NCBI GenBank assembly: GCA_016789295.1
Contig: JAEUQL010000322.1
Coordinates: forward strand, 1 to 5,017
Reading direction: 5' to 3'
Source: Blastocatellia bacterium
GTDB lineage: Bacteria; Acidobacteriota; Blastocatellia; Chloracidobacteriales; JADJPF01
Length of the DNA stretch: 5,017 nucleotides
The notes under the pieces were generated by a model. That model was given only the letters and a program-made list of their open reading frames with translations, was not told the DNA's origin and ran no database searches. Below, piece by piece: positions 1 through 5,017 of this stretch; the first letter of the stretch is position 1; every line of letters begins with the position of its first letter. A program made the position numbers and the translations under genes.

Positions 1-961
1 TTCCATAAGCTGCCTTCTTATCTCCAAAGCGCAAGCGTTCATTAAGTCTTTTTCTGAGTAGCTCAACGACAAAGAGTCCCTTCAGATAGGTCTCTTTAGA
101 AGGGTTATAAAATCTGAACATCTTTGAAAAGAATATATCTGCGTTATAAGTCCATTGGAAAGACTCTCTCAACTTGCTAGCATCTTTCAGCCTATTCTCT
201 GTCTGAGGCACTGGTCTGGACGCAAGAGCACCAAAAGTCTCTGTAACTTTTTTCAAAACCTCCTCTCTCTCAATATCACCTATCACTACAACTGTCATTA
301 AGGAAGGTACATAATATCTGTTATAGAAATTTCTCAAATCGTCTGCGGTGATTGCCGAGAGGCTGCGATGTGGGTAGTAGTCTCTATCTATGAAAGGTAC
401 TTCTATGTTGAAGTCTCTTTTCCAGAAACTTGGAAAGCGAAGAAAGCTAGGGTTGATGTAAGTGGCCGATATCCAGTCAAAGAGCTGTCGTGGTTGTGCA
501 CCTATTTCGATTGCGACTGGGATACGCTGCTTTTCGACTACACTGCTGGCCATTTCGTGAGGTGAAACGATACGACTTAGCCAATCTATTGCAAACAGAG
601 CGTGCTTGCGGTCAATACGCACATAGTAGAACGTCCTATCACCATAAGTCACTGCATTTCTATCACCACCCAAGTCTTCTACTTCTTTCTTTATCTGCTC
701 TTCAGTCTTACCCAAATGGTCACTAAAGAGCATATGCTCGGTAAAATGTGCCAACTGCTCTTTGCCAACAGGGTCTTGATTACTTCCAAAAGGTACAGAA
801 ACACTTACAGAAACATTCTGGTCACCTTTCAACTGTTTGTACCAGAGCTTCATATTGTTTGGCAAAGTTATAGTTTCAAAACCAGCAAATGGATTTGCTG
901 CTTGAGCCAAAACTACAGAGGGAGAAAATAGAGCTACTAACAACCAAAAGAGTCTGCACAT
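1..961 (-). CDS. Secreted M16 (insulinase/pitrilysin) family zinc peptidase, N-terminal 320 residues, truncated by window edge
   Basis: Reading leftwards from the ATG at 961-959 gives an uninterrupted 320-codon frame that runs off the window, so the C-terminus is missing. Residues 1-19 form a Sec signal peptide (MCR, hydrophobic LFWLLVALF, then SVVLA before Q20). The catalytic half-domain follows at about 28-170. It carries the inverted zinc motif HFTEH (H72, E75, H76), which is HxxEH of the M16 family, then GGDRNAVTYGDRTFYY (98-113), the usual GG..NA.T..D.T.Y block. E152 lies 76 residues after H76 and is the expected third zinc ligand. From about 200 the M16_C domain begins (ITADDLRNFYNRYYVPS, then TVVVIGD). 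In this family such enzymes cleave peptides in the periplasm or outside the cell; the substrate here is unknown. The residue at the position of the second conserved glutamate is Q145 (VEKQR, usually KER). The start is well fixed: an in-frame TAG lies two codons upstream (third codon back) and GGAG lies 9 nt before the ATG. It is unclear whether the full protein has one M16 unit or two. Confidence 0.93.
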   Translation of the reverse strand, partial: MCRLFWLLVALFSPSVVLAQAANPFAGFETITLPNNMKLWYKQLKGDQNVSVSVSVPFGSNQDPVGKEQLAHFTEHMLFSDHLGKTEEQIKKEVEDLGGDRNAVTYGDRTFYYVRIDRKHALFAIDWLSRIVSPHEMASSVVEKQRIPVAIEIGAQPRQLFDWISATYINPSFLRFPSFWKRDFNIEVPFIDRDYYPHRSLSAITADDLRNFYNRYYVPSLMTVVVIGDIEREEVLKKVTETFGALASRPVPQTENRLKDASKLRESFQWTYNADIFFSKMFRFYNPSKETYLKGLFVVELLRKRLNERLRFGDKKAAYG

Positions 962-970
962 CGATTTCTA

Positions 971-974
971 CTCC
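971..974 (-). promoter_or_regulatory. Shine-Dalgarno site of the M16 peptidase
   Basis: On the minus strand GGAG lies 9 nt upstream of the ATG at 961-959. An in-frame TAG sits between this site and the ATG, so translation cannot start further upstream in this frame. This supports the chosen start. Confidence 0.6.
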
Positions 975-996
975 AGCCAAATCTAGAGAGTTAATA

Positions 997-1025
997 GTTA
1001 TAGAGACACTCGATCTTCGTTGCAG
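997..1025 (-). promoter_or_regulatory. Weak sigma-70-type promoter candidate for the M16 peptidase
   Basis: On the minus strand a TATAAC hexamer (1002-997) matches the -10 consensus at 5 of 6 positions. With a 17-nt spacer, the -35 position is CTGCAA (1025-1020), which matches TTGACA at only 3 of 6. Transcription would begin near 990, leaving a leader of about 30 nt before the ATG. A second TATAAC (1030-1025) overlaps the -35 position but has no -35 of its own. This is the best candidate between the hairpin and the gene, but it could be chance in AT-rich DNA. Confidence 0.3.
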
Positions 1026-1052
1026 TTATAAAAGTTAAATGATCTATTTATT

Positions 1053-1086
1053 TAATAGAGAAGTAGCCGATGCTACTTCTCTATTA
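1053..1086 (-). terminator. Perfect 15-bp hairpin, probable terminator or 3'-end structure of the LysM-GH23 gene
   Basis: The left arm TAATAGAGAAGTAGC (1053-1067) and the right arm GCTACTTCTCTATTA (1072-1086) are exact reverse complements around the 4-nt loop CGAT. The hairpin begins 16 nt past the stop codon of the large minus-strand gene, where a terminator is expected, and lies before the M16 gene on the same strand. As minus-strand RNA the stem is followed by AAUAAAUAG, not a run of U, so it is not a textbook intrinsic terminator. It could instead protect the mRNA 3' end, or act as a DNA palindrome. The inverted repeat is certain; its role is inferred. Confidence 0.6.
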
Positions 1087-1102
1087 GGGCTGGATATTTT
1101 GA

Positions 1103-3664
1103 CTAAAAGAAGCGTTGAAAGTAGTCCATTTGTGTCAACACAGTGAAAGAGTAGTTACCTTCACGTGTGAAGTAATCGACAGACCTTCTTCTTACCATTG
1201 CCTCTTCTACAGACTTGATTCCACAGTCAAAAGCAGCTATACCAGCAGCCGTCCTACCACCAAAGTAGTCTATATTCTGCCGTAGTATAGAAGCACCAAA
1301 ATCTATGTTGGTGGCGGGGTTCAGACCATCTTCATTCTCTTTGAGCCAATCGCCATAAATACGGCTGTCTATCTGCATCAACCCAAAGCCAAAGCCATTT
1401 TTACCAATAATGTTATTACCACCACTCTCTCGCCAAATAATTGAAGCTATCAGAGCAGGGTCAAGGTTGTACTTCTCTGCTGACATGTATATGAAATCGG
1501 CCCAGGCATCGAATGGTTCTGGGATTGGGAGATTCTTTCGTTTCTTACGGCTTCTTTCATAAAGCTCTTCATCAAAGTCTCTATTGCCGTGAACGCCAAA
1601 TCCTGGAATGAACTTCTCTTCTTCTTTTACCTCTTTCTTCTTCTCGTTACTGACAGACTTTTCTTTATCATCTGACCAAGAGACATTCTCTTCACGGACT
1701 TGGCCAATATTTCTCTCTCCTGAGAGAGCAATACCTGCTTTGCCTGCAATGTCGGCTGCACCTGCTATGTTGGCTTGAGCAAAAGAGGCTTTCTCAAACT
1801 CAACAGCAGGCTCGGCTTCAAATTCCGCTCCACTTAGACCTTCAGTAACCGCTTCTTGATCTGAGACTTTTGTTTTGAATGAAGCTTCTTCAAGTTCAGG
1901 TTTTTGGGCTGTATCAAAATTTGCATCAAGAGTCGCATCTTTGCTCTTTTCAGTTCTGTCTACAGCTTTCTCTTTCAGAGCAGTCTTTTCAAAGAGATTA
2001 TTGACTTGTGAAGCGTCTGGAATGGTGATGGCCTGACCAGCAAAGAGCATTGGGTCTCTAAGCAGTTGTGGATTGGCTTTGACCAGATCTAGCACCTCGA
2101 TACCTGCATTTCTGGCAATCTGTTCGAGGCTTTGGCCAGACGCAACTACTTGTGTTTTGACAGCTTCAGTGGTTGCTGCCCGCTCTGCACTCACACTGTC
2201 CGTTGGCTGTCCTTTGGTTGTGTTGGTTGTAGTAGGTGATGATGCCTGTTCTGCTACTTCTGGTTGTGAAATTGGACTGCTCGAAGCAGTAGTTGTTGGG
2301 CTTGTGCTAGCAAAAGAGATTGTATTTTCTTTGCCTATTGCATCTTCGGTGATTGCATCTTCTGCAGCAACATCTTGTGTTGCAACATCTTGAACAACTC
2401 TGTCTTTGACCATGTCCAAGGTATTTTCCTGCCCAACCCCTCCCAAAGCATCTACTGAACCATCTTCTATAGGAAGGCTGCCATCTGCTGGTAGTTTGAT
2501 TGCTGGATTTTGTGATGGATCTAAAGTCTGATTTTGAGCTATCACACCCTTGTCTACCAAACCACCTGGTTTTTCTGATGGCTTTCCATTTGCCGGCATT
2601 GCAGGAGATTTGCCTGTACCGTCTTGTAGACCCAGATCTTTGATAGCGTCTTTTACAACAGTTGCACCATCTGAGTTGAAAATTGAACCTGTCAAAGGGA
2701 TAGTTTGAGGTAGTTCTGCACTGCCTCCTTCGCTGCCGATTGCACCACTGCTGTCTAAAGGTTCTGTAGAAACTGTGGAGTCGTCACTTACAGATATGCC
2801 ATCACCAGCTTCTGCGGCAATCGGGATCTCATCGGTCTTCTCTAAAGGTTCAAATTCCACATCAGAAAAGTTCTCTGCTGACTGCGCTATTTCGAGTTCT
2901 AAGGTGTCGTGTTCAACATCTGCACCTAGATCAACCCCACTTGCGTTAAGTGGTGCAGTTACTGGAATGTCGATAGCTGGCTTGCCAGAAACTTGCCCTC
3001 TTGCCTCTGTGGCAAGCTTCGTAGGTGATTCGGTCGGATCTTTTGCAATAGGAAGTGAGAGATTTGTATCAACTTTTCTTTGCAGAAGTGAGTTTGCTGG
3101 AGCTTGTTGCTGCAGTGGAAGAGGATTGAGTTTGGCTTGTTCCTGAACTGCCGTATTGAGTACCTGGCTTGACTGGCCTGGCTGACTGAGAGGGGCTTGC
3201 TGAAAGACTGGGCGATCTACCTGTCCGCTCTGCTCTACTGGAGTTTTTATAGCTTGACCTTTTAACGACCCTTCTCCAGCCGTCGCAAGTAGTTGCATCT
3301 GCAGGTCAGGATGAAGCATGAATTTGCCACCTTCCCGCATCATCTCCCTATTGATAGGCATAGGGTTGTTAGAAGATAGACCCGACGTGTTTGCACCTTG
3401 TGAAAGCTCATTTTCTGAGCCTAATTGCTTAGCAGCAGGATTTTGTCCCGTTCGGATATTTGCAAACCTTTTTTGCCCTTCGGCTATGGAAGAGGATTCT
3501 GAGGATTCTTTCTTCTTGGTCTCATCGCTCTCTTCTACTAGGTTAAAGTCGAGCATGTTCGGCATCTTCGGAAAGTTAACTTCCATACTTAGCCCCAATT
3601 CTCTGTTTTGTCTGTTTTGATTGTCGCTTCTTATTATCGACTCTTTTCTGAATAAAGTTACCAC
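1103..3664 (-). CDS. Large modular LysM and GH23 (goose-type lysozyme-like) putative peptidoglycan hydrolase with long disordered N-terminus
   Basis: The product has 853 residues from GTG 3664, or 827 from ATG 3586 (residue 27). Residues about 45-500 are rich in S, T, Q, P, G, D and E with no recognisable fold, and include short acidic repeats at 424-443. Residues about 505-549 are a LysM peptidoglycan-binding domain (ASGQSLEQIARNAG, then VKANPQL, FAGQAITIP). A charged linker follows (about 555-710, ending in basic RSRKKRKN). The C-terminus (about 718-853) is a GH23 domain: WRESGG with catalytic Glu746, GFGFGLMQID (757-766), NPATNIDFGASIL (782-794) and AAFDCG (810-815). GFGLMQID plus the closing pattern resemble goose-type lysozyme, with D766 at its conserved Asp after GLMQ. 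The family cleaves the MurNAc-GlcNAc bond. C814 is the only cysteine I see. No signal peptide, lipobox or membrane segment is visible from either start, so the export route is unknown. The start is uncertain: GTG 3664 is preceded by GGGTGTGAT, and ATG 3586 has GGGG 6 nt upstream. The neighbour at 3740 is divergent. Confidence 0.9.
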   Translation of the reverse strand: MVTLFRKESIIRSDNQNRQNRELGLSMEVNFPKMPNMLDFNLVEESDETKKKESSESSSIAEGQKRFANIRTGQNPAAKQLGSENELSQGANTSGLSSNNPMPINREMMREGGKFMLHPDLQMQLLATAGEGSLKGQAIKTPVEQSGQVDRPVFQQAPLSQPGQSSQVLNTAVQEQAKLNPLPLQQQAPANSLLQRKVDTNLSLPIAKDPTESPTKLATEARGQVSGKPAIDIPVTAPLNASGVDLGADVEHDTLELEIAQSAENFSDVEFEPLEKTDEIPIAAEAGDGISVSDDSTVSTEPLDSSGAIGSEGGSAELPQTIPLTGSIFNSDGATVVKDAIKDLGLQDGTGKSPAMPANGKPSEKPGGLVDKGVIAQNQTLDPSQNPAIKLPADGSLPIEDGSVDALGGVGQENTLDMVKDRVVQDVATQDVAAEDAITEDAIGKENTISFASTSPTTTASSSPISQPEVAEQASSPTTTNTTKGQPTDSVSAERAATTEAVKTQVVASGQSLEQIARNAGIEVLDLVKANPQLLRDPMLFAGQAITIPDASQVNNLFEKTALKEKAVDRTEKSKDATLDANFDTAQKPELEEASFKTKVSDQEAVTEGLSGAEFEAEPAVEFEKASFAQANIAGAADIAGKAGIALSGERNIGQVREENVSWSDDKEKSVSNEKKKEVKEEEKFIPGFGVHGNRDFDEELYERSRKKRKNLPIPEPFDAWADFIYMSAEKYNLDPALIASIIWRESGGNNIIGKNGFGFGLMQIDSRIYGDWLKENEDGLNPATNIDFGASILRQNIDYFGGRTAAGIAAFDCGIKSVEEAMVRRRSVDYFTREGNYSFTVLTQMDYFQRFF
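2336..2395 (-). repeat. Four 15-bp in-frame imperfect tandem repeats inside the LysM-GH23 gene
   Basis: Four 15-nt units sit head to tail and encode the pentapeptides VQDVA, TQDVA, AEDAI and TEDAI (residues 424-443). On the plus strand each unit contains CATCTT; the first two share GCATCTTC and the last two share ACATCTTG. Because the unit is a multiple of 3, gain or loss of copies would keep the frame. It lies in the disordered part of the protein, where length change should be tolerated. Confidence 0.7.
3602..3619 (-). repeat. Exact 9-bp tandem duplication near the 5' end of the LysM-GH23 gene
   Basis: TCTGTTTTG occurs twice in direct succession on the plus strand. If translation starts at GTG 3664 it encodes QNRQNR (residues 16-21). 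If it starts at ATG 3586 the repeat lies in the untranslated leader, about 16 nt upstream of the start codon. Its function is unknown and it may be a simple replication-slippage product. Confidence 0.6.
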
Positions 3665-3687
3665 ACATCACACCCAAAGAGGAAAAC

Positions 3688-3696
3688 TGTTATAAT
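3688..3696 (+). promoter_or_regulatory. Extended -10 promoter of the TPR-thioredoxin gene
   Basis: TGTTATAAT is an exact match to the extended -10 consensus TGnTATAAT. The -35 position at 17-nt spacing (3668-3673, TCACAC) is poor, which fits extended -10 promoters because they depend less on a -35 box. Transcription would start near A3703, leaving a leader of about 37 nt before the ATG at 3740. The element lies in the gap between two divergent genes. Confidence 0.7.
3689..3694 (-). promoter_or_regulatory. Possible leftward -10 element overlapping the rightward promoter
   Basis: On the minus strand TATAAC (3694-3689) matches the -10 consensus at 5 of 6 positions and overlaps the rightward TATAAT through the shared symmetric core TTATAA. 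The -35 position at 17-nt spacing is AGTAGT, which is poor. Transcription would start near 3682, giving a leader of about 18 nt to GTG 3664 or about 95 nt to ATG 3586. It is the best leftward candidate I see for the LysM-GH23 gene, but it may only be the mirror of the rightward element. Confidence 0.3.
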
Positions 3697-3729
3697 GCTG
3701 CTATTTTTCCAACTACTAAAATCTACTGT

Positions 3730-3734
3730 GAGGT
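3730..3734 (+). promoter_or_regulatory. Shine-Dalgarno site of the TPR-thioredoxin gene
   Basis: GAGGT lies 5 nt before the ATG at 3740. Together with the signal peptide that begins at that ATG, it fixes the start. Confidence 0.65.
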
Positions 3735-3739
3735 AATAA

Positions 3740-4993
3740 ATGCAATCATACAGACTTGTTGCATTGATAATAGTACTGTTTTGCACCACTACAGTTTTTG
3801 CACAAAAACGCTCTGTTAAGAAACACACAGAAAATCAAAGCCAAGAAAAGTCCCAGAAATCAGAAACCAAGTCCGAGTGGGATCTCTTTCGCGAAGCTTC
3901 CCAAATTACCGATCCAAAAGAGAAACTCTCTTCAATGAAGAAGTTTGCAGAAACTTTTCCTGAATCTACCCTGATACCATTGGTAAAGATACAACTGCTC
4001 AAAGCTACAGCAGAAACAGGTGGAGATGAAAAAAGCCTAACAGAATTAGCAGAAGATGCAGTTAAAGGCTTCCCTACAGGCACACAAAGAGTCTATGTTC
4101 TCAATGAAATAGCCTATTCACTGGTTAAAGCTGGGAAAGCTATTGATCTAGCAATCAAATACTCCCAAGAAGCTGTAGACAAATTCCCTGCTGAAGCAGA
4201 TAGTGATAAACGCGCACTTGCAAATCATACCCTCGGTCTTGGCTACCTTAAACGCAACTCTTACACAGAAGCTATTAAATACCTAGACATAGCAGCAAAG
4301 CTCGGCGACTACCCTTCTATCTATGAAAACCTTGCAGAAGCATACGAGAAAGCAGGCCAAGGAGACAAAGCCGTGGATGCTCTCGCTACAGCAATGATCA
4401 CTTCCGGCAACAGCGAACTAGCATCACGCAGAGAAGCTACCTTGAAAGCTGCTTATGCCAAACTACACAAATCCGAAGAAGGCTTTGACAAATTTATTGC
4501 TGAAAGAAAAGAGGCTCTCTTTAGAGACCGTGCTCTTGTTCAGAAAAAGTATGAAGCTCCAGCATCCGATTGGACACTTCCAGCAATAGCTGGAGAACAG
4601 ATAAAATCTACAGATTTCAAAGGGAAAGTAGTAGTACTGAACTGGTGGGGTTCATGGTGTCCGCCTTGCCAACACGAACTACCACACTTTCAGACACTCT
4701 ATGAGAAATACAAAGACAAAGGTGTAGTGTTTGTCGGCATGAACTGGGAGCGGCCTGGTCCAGCCAAAGAAGCACGTATTGAGAAAGCTAAAGCATTTCT
4801 TACTGCTAAAAACCTCTCATTTCCTGTTGCCCTCGATCTCGATATGGCTGTAGGAACTGACTATAGCGTTCAAGCCTTCCCAACACTCTTTGTTATCGAT
4901 AAAACAGGCCGTATCAAATACAAGATCACAGGCTATTCTGATGAAGTCCCCAAAATGCTTGAACTCCAGATAGAGACAGAACTGTCAAAGTAG
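3740..4993 (+). CDS. Exported TPR-thioredoxin fusion, TlpA/ResA-like thiol-disulfide oxidoreductase
   Basis: The product has 417 residues. Residues 1-21 form a Sec signal peptide (MQSYR, hydrophobic LVALIIVLF, then TTTVFA before Q22); C15 does not sit in a lipobox. A basic, polar stretch (about 23-45) leads into helical repeats at about 46-245. The clearest TPR units are 157-190 (LGLGYLKRNSYTEAIKYLDIA) and 191-223 (YENLAEAYEKAGQGDKAVDAL). Residues about 272-417 are a thioredoxin-fold domain of the TlpA/ResA/DsbE (AhpC-TSA/Redoxin) type: the lead-in APASDWTLP, the redox motif WCPPC (C307, C310), and the cis-proline loop QAFPTLFVID (P381). C307 and C310 are the only cysteines of the mature protein. 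Family members mostly reduce disulfides in periplasmic proteins, for example during cytochrome c maturation; the partner here is unknown. The TPR part probably binds a protein partner or mediates assembly. A typical TlpA/ResA protein has about 140-220 residues, so this is about twice the usual length. The stop is TAG, and no terminator is visible in the 24 nt that remain. Confidence 0.94.
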   Translation: MQSYRLVALIIVLFCTTTVFAQKRSVKKHTENQSQEKSQKSETKSEWDLFREASQITDPKEKLSSMKKFAETFPESTLIPLVKIQLLKATAETGGDEKSLTELAEDAVKGFPTGTQRVYVLNEIAYSLVKAGKAIDLAIKYSQEAVDKFPAEADSDKRALANHTLGLGYLKRNSYTEAIKYLDIAAKLGDYPSIYENLAEAYEKAGQGDKAVDALATAMITSGNSELASRREATLKAAYAKLHKSEEGFDKFIAERKEALFRDRALVQKKYEAPASDWTLPAIAGEQIKSTDFKGKVVVLNWWGSWCPPCQHELPHFQTLYEKYKDKGVVFVGMNWERPGPAKEARIEKAKAFLTAKNLSFPVALDLDMAVGTDYSVQAFPTLFVIDKTGRIKYKITGYSDEVPKMLELQIETELSK

Positions 4994-5017
4994 AAAAACA
5001 GACCTGAAGCGATTCAG

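Noticed and set aside
368..931. Overlapping plus-strand open frames of 65-109 residues at 368-565, 490-726 and 602-931
   Set aside because: They lie antisense to the M16 peptidase, whose minus-strand frame is continuous and carries HxxEH, a signal peptide and M16_C motifs. Their products show no recognisable motif.
1..961. Frameshift or pseudogene status for the leftmost gene
   Set aside because: I translated the minus strand from 961 to 1 without meeting a stop or losing family motifs. The gene is cut only by the window edge.
1103..1130. C-terminal ...YFQRFF as an outer-membrane beta-barrel insertion signal
   Set aside because: The ending in Phe is suggestive, but the preceding 130 residues are a helical GH23 domain with no beta-strand pattern, and there is no signal peptide.
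2073..3620. Plus-strand open frames at 2073-2393, 2775-3146 and 3318-3620
   Set aside because: They are antisense shadows of the serine/threonine-rich disordered part of the LysM-GH23 gene; their Ser/Ala/Val-rich composition comes from the complementary codons.
3661..3675. CRP/FNR-like operator in the CACACATCACACCC stretch
   Set aside because: TGTGA occurs on the minus strand but there is no matching TCACA half-site at the required spacing. It is a direct, purine/pyrimidine-biased repeat rather than a palindrome.
3740..3802. Lipoprotein signal in the TPR-thioredoxin protein, because of C15 in the hydrophobic region
   Set aside because: The residues before C15 are VLF, which does not fit the lipobox pattern L-[A/S]-[G/A]-C. 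The VFA-Q site at 21/22 is a better signal peptidase I site.
3835..4083. Minus-strand open frame of 82 residues
   Set aside because: It is antisense to the TPR part of the thioredoxin fusion gene, with no motif and no good ribosome-binding site.
1..5017. tRNA, rRNA, CRISPR array, insertion sequence, attachment site or riboswitch
   Set aside because: No cloverleaf, regularly spaced repeats, transposase motifs, terminal inverted repeats or long structured leaders were seen. The leaders before the genes are under about 100 nt, and the only strong hairpin is the one at 1053-1086.

Overview
The window holds three genes and a short stretch of intergenic DNA, all pointing to an envelope or secretion context. 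It reads as ordinary bacterial chromosome: G+C in the low-to-mid 40s % by eye, ATG/GTG starts, Shine-Dalgarno-like sites and a good sigma-70-type -10 element. Two of the three genes have a clear Sec signal peptide, and one is a TlpA-like periplasmic thiol protein, which suggests a diderm (Gram-negative type) bacterium. The look of the M16 peptidase and of the TPR-thioredoxin fusion makes me lean towards Acidobacteriota (Blastocatellia-like). This is a low-confidence impression from memory, with no marker gene to support it.

Layout. Positions 1-961 (minus) encode the first 320 residues of a secreted M16 (insulinase/pitrilysin family) zinc peptidase; its C-terminal part lies off the left edge. 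Positions 962-1102 are intergenic and contain a perfect 15-bp inverted repeat with a 4-nt loop just past the end of the next gene, a Shine-Dalgarno site for the peptidase and a weak promoter candidate. Positions 1103-3664 (minus) encode a large modular protein of up to 853 residues. It has about 500 residues of disordered, low-complexity sequence, then a LysM domain, a charged linker, and a C-terminal GH23 lysozyme/lytic transglycosylase domain that looks like goose-type lysozyme. No signal peptide is visible from either candidate start. The region between about 3586 and 3740 is a divergent promoter region with a perfect extended -10 (TGTTATAAT) for the rightward gene. Positions 3740-4993 (plus) encode a 417-residue exported protein with N-terminal TPR-like helices and a C-terminal TlpA/ResA-type thioredoxin domain (WCPPC).

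How they fit together. All three products are expected to act outside the cytoplasm: proteolysis, peptidoglycan binding and cleavage, and thiol-disulfide exchange. Only the divergent arrangement of the last two genes suggests shared control. I see no evidence that the three form one pathway. The most unusual object is the large LysM-GH23 protein, because of its long disordered N-terminus, its lack of a recognisable export signal and its altered active-site-region motif (AFDCG where family members usually have AYNAG). No RNA genes, CRISPR arrays, insertion sequences or attachment sites were found.
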